Positions 20,649-29,138 are shown, counted from the first letter of the stretch. The stretch is DNA of 64,000 nt from Escherichia coli (GCF_036503815.1 NZ_AP027764.1:1488001-1552000), one strand, 5' to 3'. Notes: generated by a model from the sequence alone, not told the origin. Translations and numbers: made by a program.

Positions 20649-20807
20649 GTGAAAGATATTTTATTTTCTTCTGGCGTTGGTTTTGGCATTGGTGCTTTGT
20701 TTACAATCGTGCGATTACCTATTCCTGTTCCAAATGTATTGCCGGGTATATTATCCATCGTGTTTATGTATGTCGGATATCTGGTGGTGAAATACTTTAT
20801 GCCATGA
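20649..20807 (+). CDS. Small hydrophobic XapX-type protein
   Basis: A 52-residue frame starting at GTG 20649 that sits between xapB and xapR on the same strand. It reads KDILFSSGVGFGIGALFTI, then VRLPIPVPNVLPGIL, then a second hydrophobic run IVFMYVGYLVV ending KYFMP. This is two short membrane segments joined by a Pro-rich loop, the pattern I recall for the small XapX domain family, named for this operon. AAAGG lies about 9 bases upstream. It is absent from many annotations because it is short and begins with GTG. Function is unknown; position suggests an accessory role in xanthosine uptake. Confidence 0.75.
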   Translation: MKDILFSSGVGFGIGALFTIVRLPIPVPNVLPGILSIVFMYVGYLVVKYFMP

Positions 20808-20847
20808 TAATTTAATACGATGTATTTTTTATATGGAGCACTTAATT

Positions 20848-21732
20848 ATGGAACGCGTATATAGAACAGATCTTAAGTTGCTCCGTTATTTTCTTGCCGT
20901 AGCGGAAGAGTTGCATTTTGGTCGCGCAGCAGCGCGTTTAAATATGTCTCAGCCTCCGCTCAGTATTCATATTAAAGAGCTGGAAAATCAACTCGGCACG
21001 CAGCTTTTTATTCGCCATTCGCGCAGCGTCGTACTGACACACGCGGGCAAAATCTTGATGGAAGAATCGCGTCGATTGCTGGTGAATGCAAATAATATAT
21101 TGGCTCGGGTTGAACAAATAGGTCGGGGAGAAGCAGGGCGGATTGAACTCGGGGTTGTGGGAACGGCAATGTGGGGACGGATGCGCCCGGTTATGCGGCG
21201 ATTCCTTAGAGAAAATCCTAACGTTGAAGTTCTGTTTCGCGAAAAGATGCCCGCGATGCAAATGGCCTTGCTGGAACGCCGCGAACTTGATGCCGGGATC
21301 TGGCGAATGGCGACAGAACCACCGACTGGTTTTACCAGCTTACGGTTGCATGAATCGGCGTTTCTGGTGGCGATGCCTGAAGAGCATCATCTCTCATCAT
21401 TTTCCACCGTCCCGCTGGAAGCGCTACGTGACGAGTATTTCGTTACAATGCCGCCCGTGTACACTGACTGGGATTTTTTGCAGCGAGTTTGCCAGCAGGT
21501 GGGATTTTCACCGGTTGTTATTCGCGAAGTTAATGAACCGCAAACGGTACTCGCCATGGTCAGTATGGGTATTGGTATCACATTGATAGCGGACAGCTAC
21601 GCGCAGATGAACTGGCCCGGTGTCATATTCCGTCCGCTCAAAGAACGCATCCCGGCAGACTTATATATTGTTTATGAAACGCAGCAGGTGACGCCCGCGC
21701 TGGTTAAACTGCTGGCGGCGTTGGCGCAGTAG
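20848..21732 (+). CDS. xapR: XapR, LysR-type activator of xapAB
   Basis: LysR-family regulator of 294 residues. The DNA-binding domain is LLRYFLAVAEELHFGRAAARLNMSQPPLSIHI, followed by a C-terminal effector domain with VFRPLKERIPADL-type end. XapR activates xapAB in response to xanthosine. The ATG at 20848 is preferred over one 15 bp upstream because GGAG at about 20835-20838 gives good spacing to it and the length then matches the family. A REP element and the tRNA operon terminator follow. Confidence 0.93.
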   Translation: MERVYRTDLKLLRYFLAVAEELHFGRAAARLNMSQPPLSIHIKELENQLGTQLFIRHSRSVVLTHAGKILMEESRRLLVNANNILARVEQIGRGEAGRIELGVVGTAMWGRMRPVMRRFLRENPNVEVLFREKMPAMQMALLERRELDAGIWRMATEPPTGFTSLRLHESAFLVAMPEEHHLSSFSTVPLEALRDEYFVTMPPVYTDWDFLQRVCQQVGFSPVVIREVNEPQTVLAMVSMGIGITLIADSYAQMNWPGVIFRPLKERIPADLYIVYETQQVTPALVKLLAALAQ

Positions 21733-21763
21733 ATGAGAGGCACGGGAACTGCCGGACATAGTT

Positions 21764-21790
21764 GGTCTGATAAGCGAAGCGCATCAGGCA
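21764..21790. repeat. REP element after xapR
   Basis: GTCTGATAAGC-GAA-GCGCATCAGGC forms a REP-type stem, 30 bp after the xapR stop. Confidence 0.75.
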
Positions 21791-21811
21791 ATTTCGCAAA
21801 TTGCAGATAGC

Positions 21812-21838
21812 AAAAAAGCGCCTTTAGGGCGCTTTTTT
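21812..21838 (-). terminator. Terminator of the Val/Lys tRNA operon
   Basis: AAAAAAGCGCC-TTTA-GGGCGCTTTTTT perfect stem just after the last tRNA (minus strand). The A-run on the left becomes the T-tract for the tRNA transcript; it can also stop transcripts arriving from xapR. Confidence 0.88.
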
Positions 21839-21842
21839 ACAT

Positions 21843-21918
21843 TGGTGGGTCGTGCAGGATTCGAACCTGCGACCAATTGATTAAAAGTCAACTGCTCTAC
21901 CAACTGAGCTAACGACCC
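21843..21918 (-). tRNA. lysV: tRNA-Lys (UUU)
   Basis: A 76-nt gene including the encoded CCA. Minus strand begins GGGTCGTTAGCTCAG and has anticodon TTT inside GACTTTTAAT and the TTCGAATCC T-arm. Acceptor GGGTCGT pairs with ACGACCC. Last of four tRNAs in the operon. Confidence 0.97.
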
Positions 21919-21922
21919 GAAG

Positions 21923-21998
21923 TGGTGGGTGATGACGGGATCGAACCGCCGACCCCCTCCTTGTAAGGGAGGTGCTCTCCCAGCTGAGCTAATCACCC
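21923..21998 (-). tRNA. valY: tRNA-Val (UAC), copy 3 of the operon
   Basis: 76 nt with CCA, minus strand GGGTGATTAGCTCAGC, anticodon TAC in CCCTTACAAGG, T-arm TTCGATCCC. Identical in sequence to the other two valine genes here. Gene symbol given by order in the operon. Confidence 0.96.
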
Positions 21999-22044
21999 AC
22001 TTCGGTACTTCACATTGTTACAAGAAATCTAGCTGGCGAGAAAG

Positions 22045-22120
22045 TGGTGGGTGATGACGGGATCGAACCGCCGACCCCCTCCTTGTAAGGGAGGTGCTCT
22101 CCCAGCTGAGCTAATCACCC
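22045..22120 (-). tRNA. valX: tRNA-Val (UAC), copy 2 of the operon
   Basis: 76 nt with CCA, same sequence as the flanking copies, anticodon TAC. Spacers of about 45 bp on each side. Confidence 0.96.
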
Positions 22121-22163
22121 ACTTCTCAATTTCTTGCTACACGGCGGAGACTACATAAGTAGT

Positions 22164-22239
22164 TGGTGGGTGATGACGGGATCGAACCGCCGACCCCCTC
22201 CTTGTAAGGGAGGTGCTCTCCCAGCTGAGCTAATCACCC
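22164..22239 (-). tRNA. valU: tRNA-Val (UAC), copy 1 of the operon
   Basis: 76 nt with CCA, anticodon TAC, first in the transcript. The plus-strand sequence after it holds the operon promoter. Confidence 0.96.
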
Positions 22240-22256
22240 CCGCTGTGTGGAGTCGC

Positions 22257-22284
22257 ATTATAGGGAGAGTTCAAAATGAGTCAA
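22257..22284 (-). promoter_or_regulatory. Promoter of the valUXY-lysV operon
   Basis: Read on the minus strand: -35 TTGACT (22279-22284), 16-bp spacer, -10 TATAAT (22257-22262), then a GC-rich discriminator GCGACTCC, typical of growth-rate and ppGpp-controlled stable RNA promoters. Confidence 0.85.
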
Positions 22285-22497
22285 CGCATTTTCTAAAGAA
22301 ATTGTTCGTTCGTCGTAAATTTAAGCAAGATGATCGCAAAACAGACCGTGTTGCGCAATTTCTCAACGAAAACAATAATGCATCATGTAGCAACCCGAAC
22401 TACATTGAGGAATCAGGCGGGAGTGATAGAATATCGCCCACTCAATTTTTCCAGGATTTGCCGGTTGTCGGCATCTTTCTAAACGTAAGGCCATTTC

Positions 22498-23913
22498 ATG
22501 AAAATCAAAACTCGCTTCGCGCCAAGCCCAACAGGCTATCTGCACGTTGGCGGCGCGCGTACTGCTCTTTACTCCTGGCTTTTTGCACGTAACCACGGCG
22601 GTGAGTTCGTGCTGCGTATTGAAGACACCGATCTTGAGCGTTCCACGCCGGAAGCTATCGAAGCCATTATGGATGGCATGAACTGGCTGAGTCTGGAGTG
22701 GGATGAAGGTCCGTACTACCAGACCAAACGTTTTGATCGCTACAACGCGGTGATCGATCAGATGCTGGAAGAGGGCACAGCTTATAAATGCTATTGCTCT
22801 AAAGAGCGCCTGGAAGCGCTGCGCGAAGAGCAAATGGCGAAAGGTGAGAAGCCGCGTTATGACGGTCGCTGCCGCCACAGTCATGAGCATCACGCTGATG
22901 ATGAGCCGTGTGTCGTACGTTTTGCTAACCCGCAGGAAGGTTCTGTTGTTTTTGACGATCAGATCCGTGGTCCGATCGAGTTCAGCAACCAGGAGCTGGA
23001 TGATCTGATTATCCGCCGTACCGATGGTTCCCCAACTTATAACTTCTGTGTGGTTGTCGATGACTGGGATATGGAAATCACCCACGTTATCCGTGGCGAA
23101 GACCATATCAACAACACACCGCGCCAGATTAACATTCTTAAGGCTCTGAAAGCGCCGGTACCGGTTTACGCGCACGTTTCTATGATCAACGGCGATGACG
23201 GTAAAAAACTGTCCAAACGTCACGGGGCGGTCAGCGTAATGCAGTATCGTGATGAAGGTTATCTGCCTGAAGCACTGCTGAACTATCTGGTGCGTCTGGG
23301 CTGGTCCCACGGCGATCAGGAAATCTTCACTCGTGAAGAGATGATTAAATACTTCACTCTGAATGCCGTCAGCAAATCTGCCAGTGCGTTCAACACCGAC
23401 AAGCTGCTGTGGCTGAACCATCACTACATTAACGCGCTGCCGCCGGAGTATGTTGCTACTCACTTACAATGGCACATTGAGCAGGAAAATATCGATACCC
23501 GTAACGGCCCGCAACTGGCTGATCTGGTAAAACTGCTGGGTGAACGCTGCAAGACGCTGAAAGAGATGGCTCAGAGCTGCCGTTATTTCTACGAAGATTT
23601 TGCTGAGTTCGATGCCGACGCCGCGAAAAAACATCTGCGTCCGGTAGCGCGTCAGCCGCTGGAAGTGGTTCGTGACAAACTGGCCGCGATTACTGACTGG
23701 ACCGCTGAAAACGTTCATCACGCTATTCAGGCGACGGCGGATGAGCTGGAAGTGGGTATGGGTAAAGTTGGTATGCCGCTGCGTGTCGCCGTAACCGGTG
23801 CGGGGCAGTCTCCGGCGCTGGATGTTACCGTTCACGCAATCGGTAAGACCCGCAGTATCGAGCGTATCAACAAAGCGCTGGCTTTTATTGCGGAACGCGA
23901 AAATCAGCAGTAA
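22498..23913 (+). CDS. gltX: Glutamyl-tRNA synthetase
   Basis: Class I aminoacyl-tRNA synthetase of 471 residues that charges tRNA-Glu. The HIGH-type motif is FAPSPTGYLHVGGAR at the N-terminus, and the KMSKS-type motif is KKLSKRHG near 237-244. The zinc-binding cysteines appear in YKCYCSKE and CRH. It is divergent from the tRNA operon; the 258-bp gap holds both promoters. Followed by a strong terminator. Confidence 0.98.
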   Translation: MKIKTRFAPSPTGYLHVGGARTALYSWLFARNHGGEFVLRIEDTDLERSTPEAIEAIMDGMNWLSLEWDEGPYYQTKRFDRYNAVIDQMLEEGTAYKCYCSKERLEALREEQMAKGEKPRYDGRCRHSHEHHADDEPCVVRFANPQEGSVVFDDQIRGPIEFSNQELDDLIIRRTDGSPTYNFCVVVDDWDMEITHVIRGEDHINNTPRQINILKALKAPVPVYAHVSMINGDDGKKLSKRHGAVSVMQYRDEGYLPEALLNYLVRLGWSHGDQEIFTREEMIKYFTLNAVSKSASAFNTDKLLWLNHHYINALPPEYVATHLQWHIEQENIDTRNGPQLADLVKLLGERCKTLKEMAQSCRYFYEDFAEFDADAAKKHLRPVARQPLEVVRDKLAAITDWTAENVHHAIQATADELEVGMGKVGMPLRVAVTGAGQSPALDVTVHAIGKTRSIERINKALAFIAERENQQ

Positions 23914-23929
23914 TTAGCGCATAAAAGAT

Positions 23930-23960
23930 AAACGGCAGGAGAGATACCCCTGCCGTTTTT
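23930..23960. terminator. Terminator between gltX and yfeD
   Basis: AAACGGCAG-GAGAGATACCC-CTGCCGTTT stem followed by TTTATT. Convergent genes on both sides, so it can act for both. Confidence 0.8.
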
Positions 23961-23963
23961 TAT

Positions 23964-24356
23964 TTATTCTGATTCATCTATGTCGAGACGAGCAAGGAAA
24001 TGACGAATTCCTTCACGTGACAAAAATTGCGCAACTTTTTCTTGCTCACTGTGAGTCATGTTGTCTATTGCGCTGATGATTTGCCGATAAGCAGGAGTGC
24101 GAATACCCGGTGCGTATTCGGCAAGGGGTTCTTCGGCTTCCAGAAGCATCGGTGTGTTATGGAAGGCTGGCGTGTTCTGAATAAACTCGCAAACTTGCGT
24201 ATCGACCAGAATAAGTCTGGCGCGACCGCCTTTCACGCCGGGAAATTTTTCCGTTTTCCAGCCTTTCTCTCTGATCCAACGGTTAACAGTTTGTTTAGCC
24301 ACACCGAGGCATTCCGCCAGTTCTTCGGTGGTCATTTTATTGCGTAATCTTTTCAT
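23964..24356 (-). CDS. yfeD: YfeD, DNA-binding protein paralogous to YfeC
   Basis: A 130-residue protein with an N-terminal helix-turn-helix: MTTEELAECLGVAKQTVNRWIREKGW, followed by FPGVKGGRARLILVD, which looks like the wing of a Mu-repressor/transposase-type DNA-binding domain. The C-terminal part ends EQEKVAQFLSREGIRHFLARLDI. YfeC upstream shares the same blocks in the same order, so the two are tandem paralogues with about one base between them. Targets are unknown; predicted regulator. Confidence 0.85.
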   Translation of the reverse strand: MKRLRNKMTTEELAECLGVAKQTVNRWIREKGWKTEKFPGVKGGRARLILVDTQVCEFIQNTPAFHNTPMLLEAEEPLAEYAPGIRTPAYRQIISAIDNMTHSEQEKVAQFLSREGIRHFLARLDIDESE

Positions 24357-24357
24357 A

Positions 24358-24702
24358 TTATTTGCTATCGCGAATCCCTAAGCGTTGTAATAACCCGATA
24401 ATCCCTTCCCGCAGAAGCAAGGATGTAAACTGTTTTTGTTCAACTGGCGTCATCTCTTTCGCCAGTGTCACCAGTAACACTTCAAGCGGCGTATCACCAG
24501 ACAGGGCAGGTGCTTCTCCCTGACCTTCCGGACGTTCAGCATTGCGAATATATTCACGAACCTGTTCATTGACGTGAACCAGTCTGGCTTTGCCACCCTG
24601 GACGCCTGGTTTTGGTGACGTCGTCCAGCCTTCCTTGCGTACCCATTTATTAATGGTCTGACGGCTATAACCGGTCAGTCTGGCAAGTTCATCTGGCGTC
24701 AT
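24358..24702 (-). CDS. yfeC: YfeC, DNA-binding protein paralogous to YfeD
   Basis: A 114-residue protein from the ATG at 24702: MTPDELARLTGYSRQTINKW (helix-turn-helix), KPGVQGGKARLVHVNEQVREYI (wing-like), an acidic linker, and the C-terminal block TPVEQKQFTSLLLREGIIGLLQ. The frame extends five codons upstream (MFKER), so the start is not certain. First gene of the yfeCD pair; read on the minus strand divergent from the alanine tRNAs. Predicted DNA-binding regulator with no known target. Confidence 0.83.
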   Translation of the reverse strand: MTPDELARLTGYSRQTINKWVRKEGWTTSPKPGVQGGKARLVHVNEQVREYIRNAERPEGQGEAPALSGDTPLEVLLVTLAKEMTPVEQKQFTSLLLREGIIGLLQRLGIRDSK

Positions 24703-24876
24703 CCTCTCCTTGAACATAACAATTCCCTGAATGTATGTAGGTCTATTAGCGGTTCATTTTATAACACCACTTTACAGGAAACCGTGACATGAATAACTAC
24801 TGAATGCGAGCGGTTTTCCAAAATTGTTCATTTGCCTGATTTTTCAGCGATTGAAACTACACGCTGCAATTTGCCG

Positions 24877-24905
24877 TTGACACATTCGGGCGGAATTCAT
24901 ATGAT
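24877..24905 (+). promoter_or_regulatory. Promoter of the two alanine tRNA genes
   Basis: -35 TTGACA (24877-24882), 17-bp spacer, -10 TATGAT (24900-24905), then a GC-rich discriminator GCCGCCCG, characteristic of stringently controlled tRNA promoters. The first mature tRNA base is 33 bp after the -10. Confidence 0.85.
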
Positions 24906-24937
24906 GCCGCCCGTCAACTCGACAAGCTTTACGTGAT

Positions 24938-25013
<76 letters not shown>

Positions 25014-25052
25014 AATTTTGCACCCAGCAAATTTGGTACGTAAACGACTCGT

Positions 25053-25128
<76 letters not shown>

Positions 25129-25134
25129 AATTTC

Positions 25135-25164
25135 AAACCCTCGCTGTAAAGCGGGGGTTTTTTG
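25135..25164 (+). terminator. Terminator of the alanine tRNA operon
   Basis: AAACCCTCGC-TGTAAA-GCGGGGGTTT stem with TTTTTT at its end. Confidence 0.85.
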
Positions 25165-25334
25165 TCTCTGCCTTTTGCCGCTTTTGTAATACAGTCTACA
25201 TCCTGGCAGTGCCGTGTGGTGAATGCATCACTGACTGAAAAAACAGCAACAGGCTGGCCCCTGTTTGCTTCGCGATGCGAATAAACTTATTATTTGTGTG
25301 CCTGAAAACCCCGATCAGTGAGAGTAGTGTACTC

Positions 25335-27524
25335 ATGTTTGTGGAGCATAACCTGATAAAAAATATCAAGATATTCACACTAGCGTTTACGCTCACCGTG
25401 GTACTTATTCAGCTATCCCGTTTTATTTCGCCACTTGCCGTTATCCATTCCAGTTATATCTTTTTGGCGTGGATGCCACTGTGCGTAATGCTGGCAATCT
25501 TGTTTATCTTTGGCTGGCGCGGTGTCGTTCCTGTTTTAGGCGGGATGTTTTGCACCAATCTGTGGAATTTTCATCTCTCTTTTTTACAGAACTCCGTCAT
25601 GCTCGGCAGCCAGACGTTTGCAGTCCTGTGTGCCTGTGCAATATTACGCTGGCAATTGGGAACGCGTTGGCGTTATGGTTTGACCAGCCGATACGTCTGG
25701 CAACGTCTCTTCTGGCTTGGTTTGGTGGCACCGATTGGCATCAAATGCAGCATGTATCTTGTGGGGAATTTCTTTGATTTTCCGCTAAAGATATCTACCT
25801 TTTTCGGCGATGCGGATGCCATTTTCACGGTCGTTGATTTGCTAAGCCTTTTCACCGCAGTGCTGATTTACAACATGCTGTTTTACTATCTCACCCGCAT
25901 GATTGTAAGTCCCCACTTTGCGCAGATCCTGTGGCGCAGGGATATCGCTCCGTCGTTGAGCAAAGAGAAACGCGTATTTACCTTAAGCTGGCTGGCAGCT
26001 CTTAGCGTGCTGCTACTTCTGATGTGTACACCGTATGAAAATGACTTCATTGCCGGTTACCTGGTACCTGTTTTCTTTATCATCTTTACCCTCGGGGTCG
26101 GTAAGCTTCGCTATCCGTTTTTAAATCTCACCTGGGCTGTTTCAACGCTTTGCCTTCTGAATTACAACCAGAACTTTTTGCAAGGGGTACAAACCGAATA
26201 TTCGCTGGCATTTATTCTCGCGGTGCTGATTTCCTTTAGTGTTTGCCTGCTCTATATGGTGCGCATTTATCATCGTAGTGAATGGCTTAACCGACGCTGG
26301 CATTTGCAGGCGCTGACCGATCCGTTAACGCTCTTACCCAACTTTCGCGCGTTGGAACAAGCACCAGAGCAAGAGGCTGGCAAGAGTTTTTGCTGCCTGC
26401 GTATTGATAACCTTGAGTTTATGAGTCGTCATTACGGGTTAATGATGCGCGTTCACTGTATCCGCTCAATTTACCGTACGTTAATGCCGCTGATGCAGGA
26501 AAACGAAAAGTTGTATCAATTGCCGGGGAGTGAACTGCTATTAGTACTGAGCGGGCCGGAAACGGAAGGGCGACTTCAGCATATGGTTAACATCCTGAAT
26601 AGTCGGCAAATTCACTGGAACAATACCGGGCTGGATATGGGCTATGGTGCTGCCTGGGGGCGTTTTGATGGAAATCAGGAAACCCTGCAACCCTTGTTGG
26701 GGCAGTTAAGCTGGCTGGCGGAGCAATCCTGCGCACATCATCATGTGCTGGCGCTGGATAGCAGAGAGGAGATGGTTTCCGGGCAGACCACTAAACAGGT
26801 GCTATTGCTGAATACCATTCGCACGGCGTTAGATCAGGGGGATTTGCTGCTCTACGCCCAGCCAATTCGCAACAAAGAGGGTGAAGGTTATGATGAGATC
26901 CTCGCGCGACTGAAATATGACGGCGGCATTATGACCCCGGATAAGTTTCTGCCCCTTATTGCTCAGTTTAACCTTAGCGCGCGTTTTGATTTGCAAGTGC
27001 TGGAATCCCTGTTGAAGTGGCTGGCAACACACCCCTGCGACAAGAAAGGTCCGCGCTTTTCAGTCAATTTAATGCCGCTCACGCTGCTGCAAAAAAATAT
27101 TGCCGGGCGGATTATTCGTCTGTTTAAGCGTTATCACATCTCCCCGCAGGCGGTCATTCTTGAGATCACCGAGGAACAGGCGTTTTCTAACGCAGAAAGC
27201 AGTATGTACAACATCGAGCAGCTGCATAAGTTTGGTTTCCGGATTGCGATTGATGATTTTGGCACCGGCTATGCCAACTACGAACGGCTAAAGCGTTTGC
27301 AGGCTGATATCATTAAAATTGATGGCGTCTTTGTGAAAGATATCGTCACGAACACGCTGGATGCGATGATTGTGAGATCAATTACCGATCTGGCGAAAGC
27401 GAAGTCATTGAGTGTGGTCGCGGAGTTTGTCGAGACGCCACAGCAGCAGGCGCTATTGCATAAGCTCGGGGTGCAATATCTGCAAGGGTATTTGATTGGT
27501 CGCCCTCAGCCATTAGCTGATTAA
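25335..27524 (+). CDS. pdeA: PdeA, MASE1-GGDEF-EAL membrane c-di-GMP phosphodiesterase
   Basis: Formerly yfeA; 729 residues from the ATG at 25335 (20 codons inside the longer open frame), chosen because it gives MFVEHNLIKNIKIF and the known length. The N-terminal 290 residues hold about eight membrane segments (MASE1-type sensor). The GGDEF domain (about 330-470) begins LTDPLTLLPNFRAL but has PGSEL in place of GGDEF, so it cannot make c-di-GMP. The EAL domain (about 485-729) has EIL for EAL but keeps ExLxR (EILAR), NLMP, ITEE, DDFGTGY and QGYLIGRP, so phosphodiesterase activity is plausible. The signal sensed is unknown. Confidence 0.93.
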   Translation: MFVEHNLIKNIKIFTLAFTLTVVLIQLSRFISPLAVIHSSYIFLAWMPLCVMLAILFIFGWRGVVPVLGGMFCTNLWNFHLSFLQNSVMLGSQTFAVLCACAILRWQLGTRWRYGLTSRYVWQRLFWLGLVAPIGIKCSMYLVGNFFDFPLKISTFFGDADAIFTVVDLLSLFTAVLIYNMLFYYLTRMIVSPHFAQILWRRDIAPSLSKEKRVFTLSWLAALSVLLLLMCTPYENDFIAGYLVPVFFIIFTLGVGKLRYPFLNLTWAVSTLCLLNYNQNFLQGVQTEYSLAFILAVLISFSVCLLYMVRIYHRSEWLNRRWHLQALTDPLTLLPNFRALEQAPEQEAGKSFCCLRIDNLEFMSRHYGLMMRVHCIRSIYRTLMPLMQENEKLYQLPGSELLLVLSGPETEGRLQHMVNILNSRQIHWNNTGLDMGYGAAWGRFDGNQETLQPLLGQLSWLAEQSCAHHHVLALDSREEMVSGQTTKQVLLLNTIRTALDQGDLLLYAQPIRNKEGEGYDEILARLKYDGGIMTPDKFLPLIAQFNLSARFDLQVLESLLKWLATHPCDKKGPRFSVNLMPLTLLQKNIAGRIIRLFKRYHISPQAVILEITEEQAFSNAESSMYNIEQLHKFGFRIAIDDFGTGYANYERLKRLQADIIKIDGVFVKDIVTNTLDAMIVRSITDLAKAKSLSVVAEFVETPQQQALLHKLGVQYLQGYLIGRPQPLAD

Positions 27525-27533
27525 CAGGCGTAA

Positions 27534-27562
27534 AAAAAGCAGGGAATTATCCCCGGCTTTTG
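27534..27562. terminator. Terminator-like hairpin after pdeA (imperfect copy)
   Basis: AAAAAGCAGGGA-ATTA-TCCCCGGCTTTT forms an imperfect stem with A- and T-runs. Its right 20 bases (27542-27561) are repeated exactly in the next hairpin, suggesting duplication. Confidence 0.65.
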
Positions 27563-27583
27563 TGGCTGATGACAAACAGAAAA

Positions 27584-27614
27584 ATGCCTGATGCGCTACG
27601 CTTATCAGGCCTAC
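27584..27614. repeat. REP element between two copies of a terminator
   Basis: TGCCTGATGCGCTACGCTTATCAGGCCTAC, a REP-type palindrome lying between the two related hairpins. Confidence 0.82.
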
Positions 27615-27622
27615 ATGGAATT

Positions 27623-27650
27623 GAAGCCGGGGAATTATCCCCGGCTTTTT
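27623..27650. terminator. Terminator of nupC (perfect copy)
   Basis: AAGCCGGGGA-ATTA-TCCCCGGCTT perfect 10-bp stem with T-run to the right. Only 16 bp from the nupC stop on the minus strand. Can act in both directions between convergent pdeA and nupC. Confidence 0.8.
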
Positions 27651-27666
27651 AATTAATGAATTGGAC

Positions 27667-28869
27667 TTACAGCACCAGTGCTGCGATTGACGCAGACAGC
27701 ACACTCACCAGAGTAGAGCCGTAAACCAGTTTCAGACCGAAGCGAGAAACCACGTTACCTTGCTCTTCATTCAGGCCTTTAACCGCACCGGCGATAATCC
27801 CGATAGAAGAGAAGTTAGCGAAGGAAACCAGGAACACGGAGATGATGCCTTCAGCACGCGGAGAGAGCGTGGAAGCGATTTTCTGCAGATCCATCATCGC
27901 AACGAACTCGTTGGAAACCAGTTTGGTCGCCATAATACTGCCCACCTGCAGTGCTTCACTGGAAGGAACACCCATCACCCACGCAACCGGATAGAAGATG
28001 TAGCCCAGGATGCCCTGGAAGGAGATGCTGTAGCCAAACCAGCCAGTCACAGTGGCAAACAGTGCGTTCAGCGCAGCGATCAGGGCGATAAAGCCGATCA
28101 GCATCGCGGCAACGATAATGGCAACTTTGAAACCTGCCAGAATGTATTCACCCAGCATTTCGAAGAAGCTCTGACCTTCGTGCAGGTTGGACATCTGAAT
28201 GTTTTCTTCACTGGCATCAACACGGTAAGGGTTGATCAGCGACAGCACGATAAAGGTGCTGAACATGTTCAGTACCAGCGCCGCAACGACGTATTTCGGC
28301 TCCAGCATCGTCATGTATGCACCAACGATGGACATCGACACGGTGGACATCGCCGTAGCTGCCATGGTGTACATACGATTGCGGGAGATTTTGCCGAGGA
28401 TATCTTTATAGGCAATAAAGTTTTCAGACTGACCCAGAATCAGAGAGCTGACGGCGTTGAAGGATTCCAGTTTGCCCATACCGTTGACTTTGGAGAGCAG
28501 GAAACCAATTGCGCGGATAATCACCGGCAACACGCGAATGTGCTGGAGAATACCGATCAGCGCAGAGATAAAGACGATTGGGCACAGCACTTTCAGGAAG
28601 AAGAATGCCAGGCCTTGATCATTCATGCTACCAAAGACGAAGTTAGTCCCTTCGTTGGCAAATCCGAGCAGTTTCTCAAACATTTCGGAGAAGCCTTTCA
28701 CGAAGCCCAAACCAACGTCGGAGTTCAGGAAGAACCACGCCAGTAACACTTCGATAACAAGCAGTTGAATAACATAACGGATACGAATTTTTTTGCGGTC
28801 GCTGCTTACCAGCAGTGCGAGAATCGCAACAACGGCAAGTGCCAGTACAAAATGAAGGACGCGGTCCAT
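27667..28869 (-). CDS. nupC: Nucleoside:H+ symporter NupC
   Basis: Concentrative nucleoside transporter of 400 residues, inner membrane, about ten membrane parts. Family motifs visible are SKVNGMGKLESFNAVSSLILGQSENFIA and PRAEGIISVFLVSFANFSSIGI. It imports pyrimidine nucleosides and adenosine, not guanosine. The ATG at 28869 (MDRVLHFVLAL) is chosen; the frame extends 13 codons upstream without a better RBS. Known control is by CytR and CRP. Confidence 0.96.
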   Translation of the reverse strand: MDRVLHFVLALAVVAILALLVSSDRKKIRIRYVIQLLVIEVLLAWFFLNSDVGLGFVKGFSEMFEKLLGFANEGTNFVFGSMNDQGLAFFFLKVLCPIVFISALIGILQHIRVLPVIIRAIGFLLSKVNGMGKLESFNAVSSLILGQSENFIAYKDILGKISRNRMYTMAATAMSTVSMSIVGAYMTMLEPKYVVAALVLNMFSTFIVLSLINPYRVDASEENIQMSNLHEGQSFFEMLGEYILAGFKVAIIVAAMLIGFIALIAALNALFATVTGWFGYSISFQGILGYIFYPVAWVMGVPSSEALQVGSIMATKLVSNEFVAMMDLQKIASTLSPRAEGIISVFLVSFANFSSIGIIAGAVKGLNEEQGNVVSRFGLKLVYGSTLVSVLSASIAALVL

Positions 28870-29138
28870 ATTTGCTCCAAATATGAGGCAGGTTAAATTT
28901 CCGTGCACATTCTATGTAACATGGTTAAGGAAAACGAGATCTGACACACACTATAATGACGTCCTGTGACAAGCTTCAAAAATAGTGAGCTGTCATACAT
29001 TTCTGCTATGTTGTGTATGGAAGCTGAAAGTTATGTAAATGTGCTAACATTAAACATAATCACAACATTCAAGTCATCAATCTTTTCGTCGTCATAATTC
29101 TGGTCTATCAAAGAAATCATCACAATCCACTTAAATGA

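Noticed and set aside
22363..23463. 366-codon minus-strand frame opposite gltX
   Set aside because: Shadow frame of an essential synthetase; no start signal.
27760..28746. 328-codon plus-strand frame opposite nupC
   Set aside because: Antisense shadow of nupC; composition (His/Gln/Asn-rich) is that of a reverse-frame artefact.
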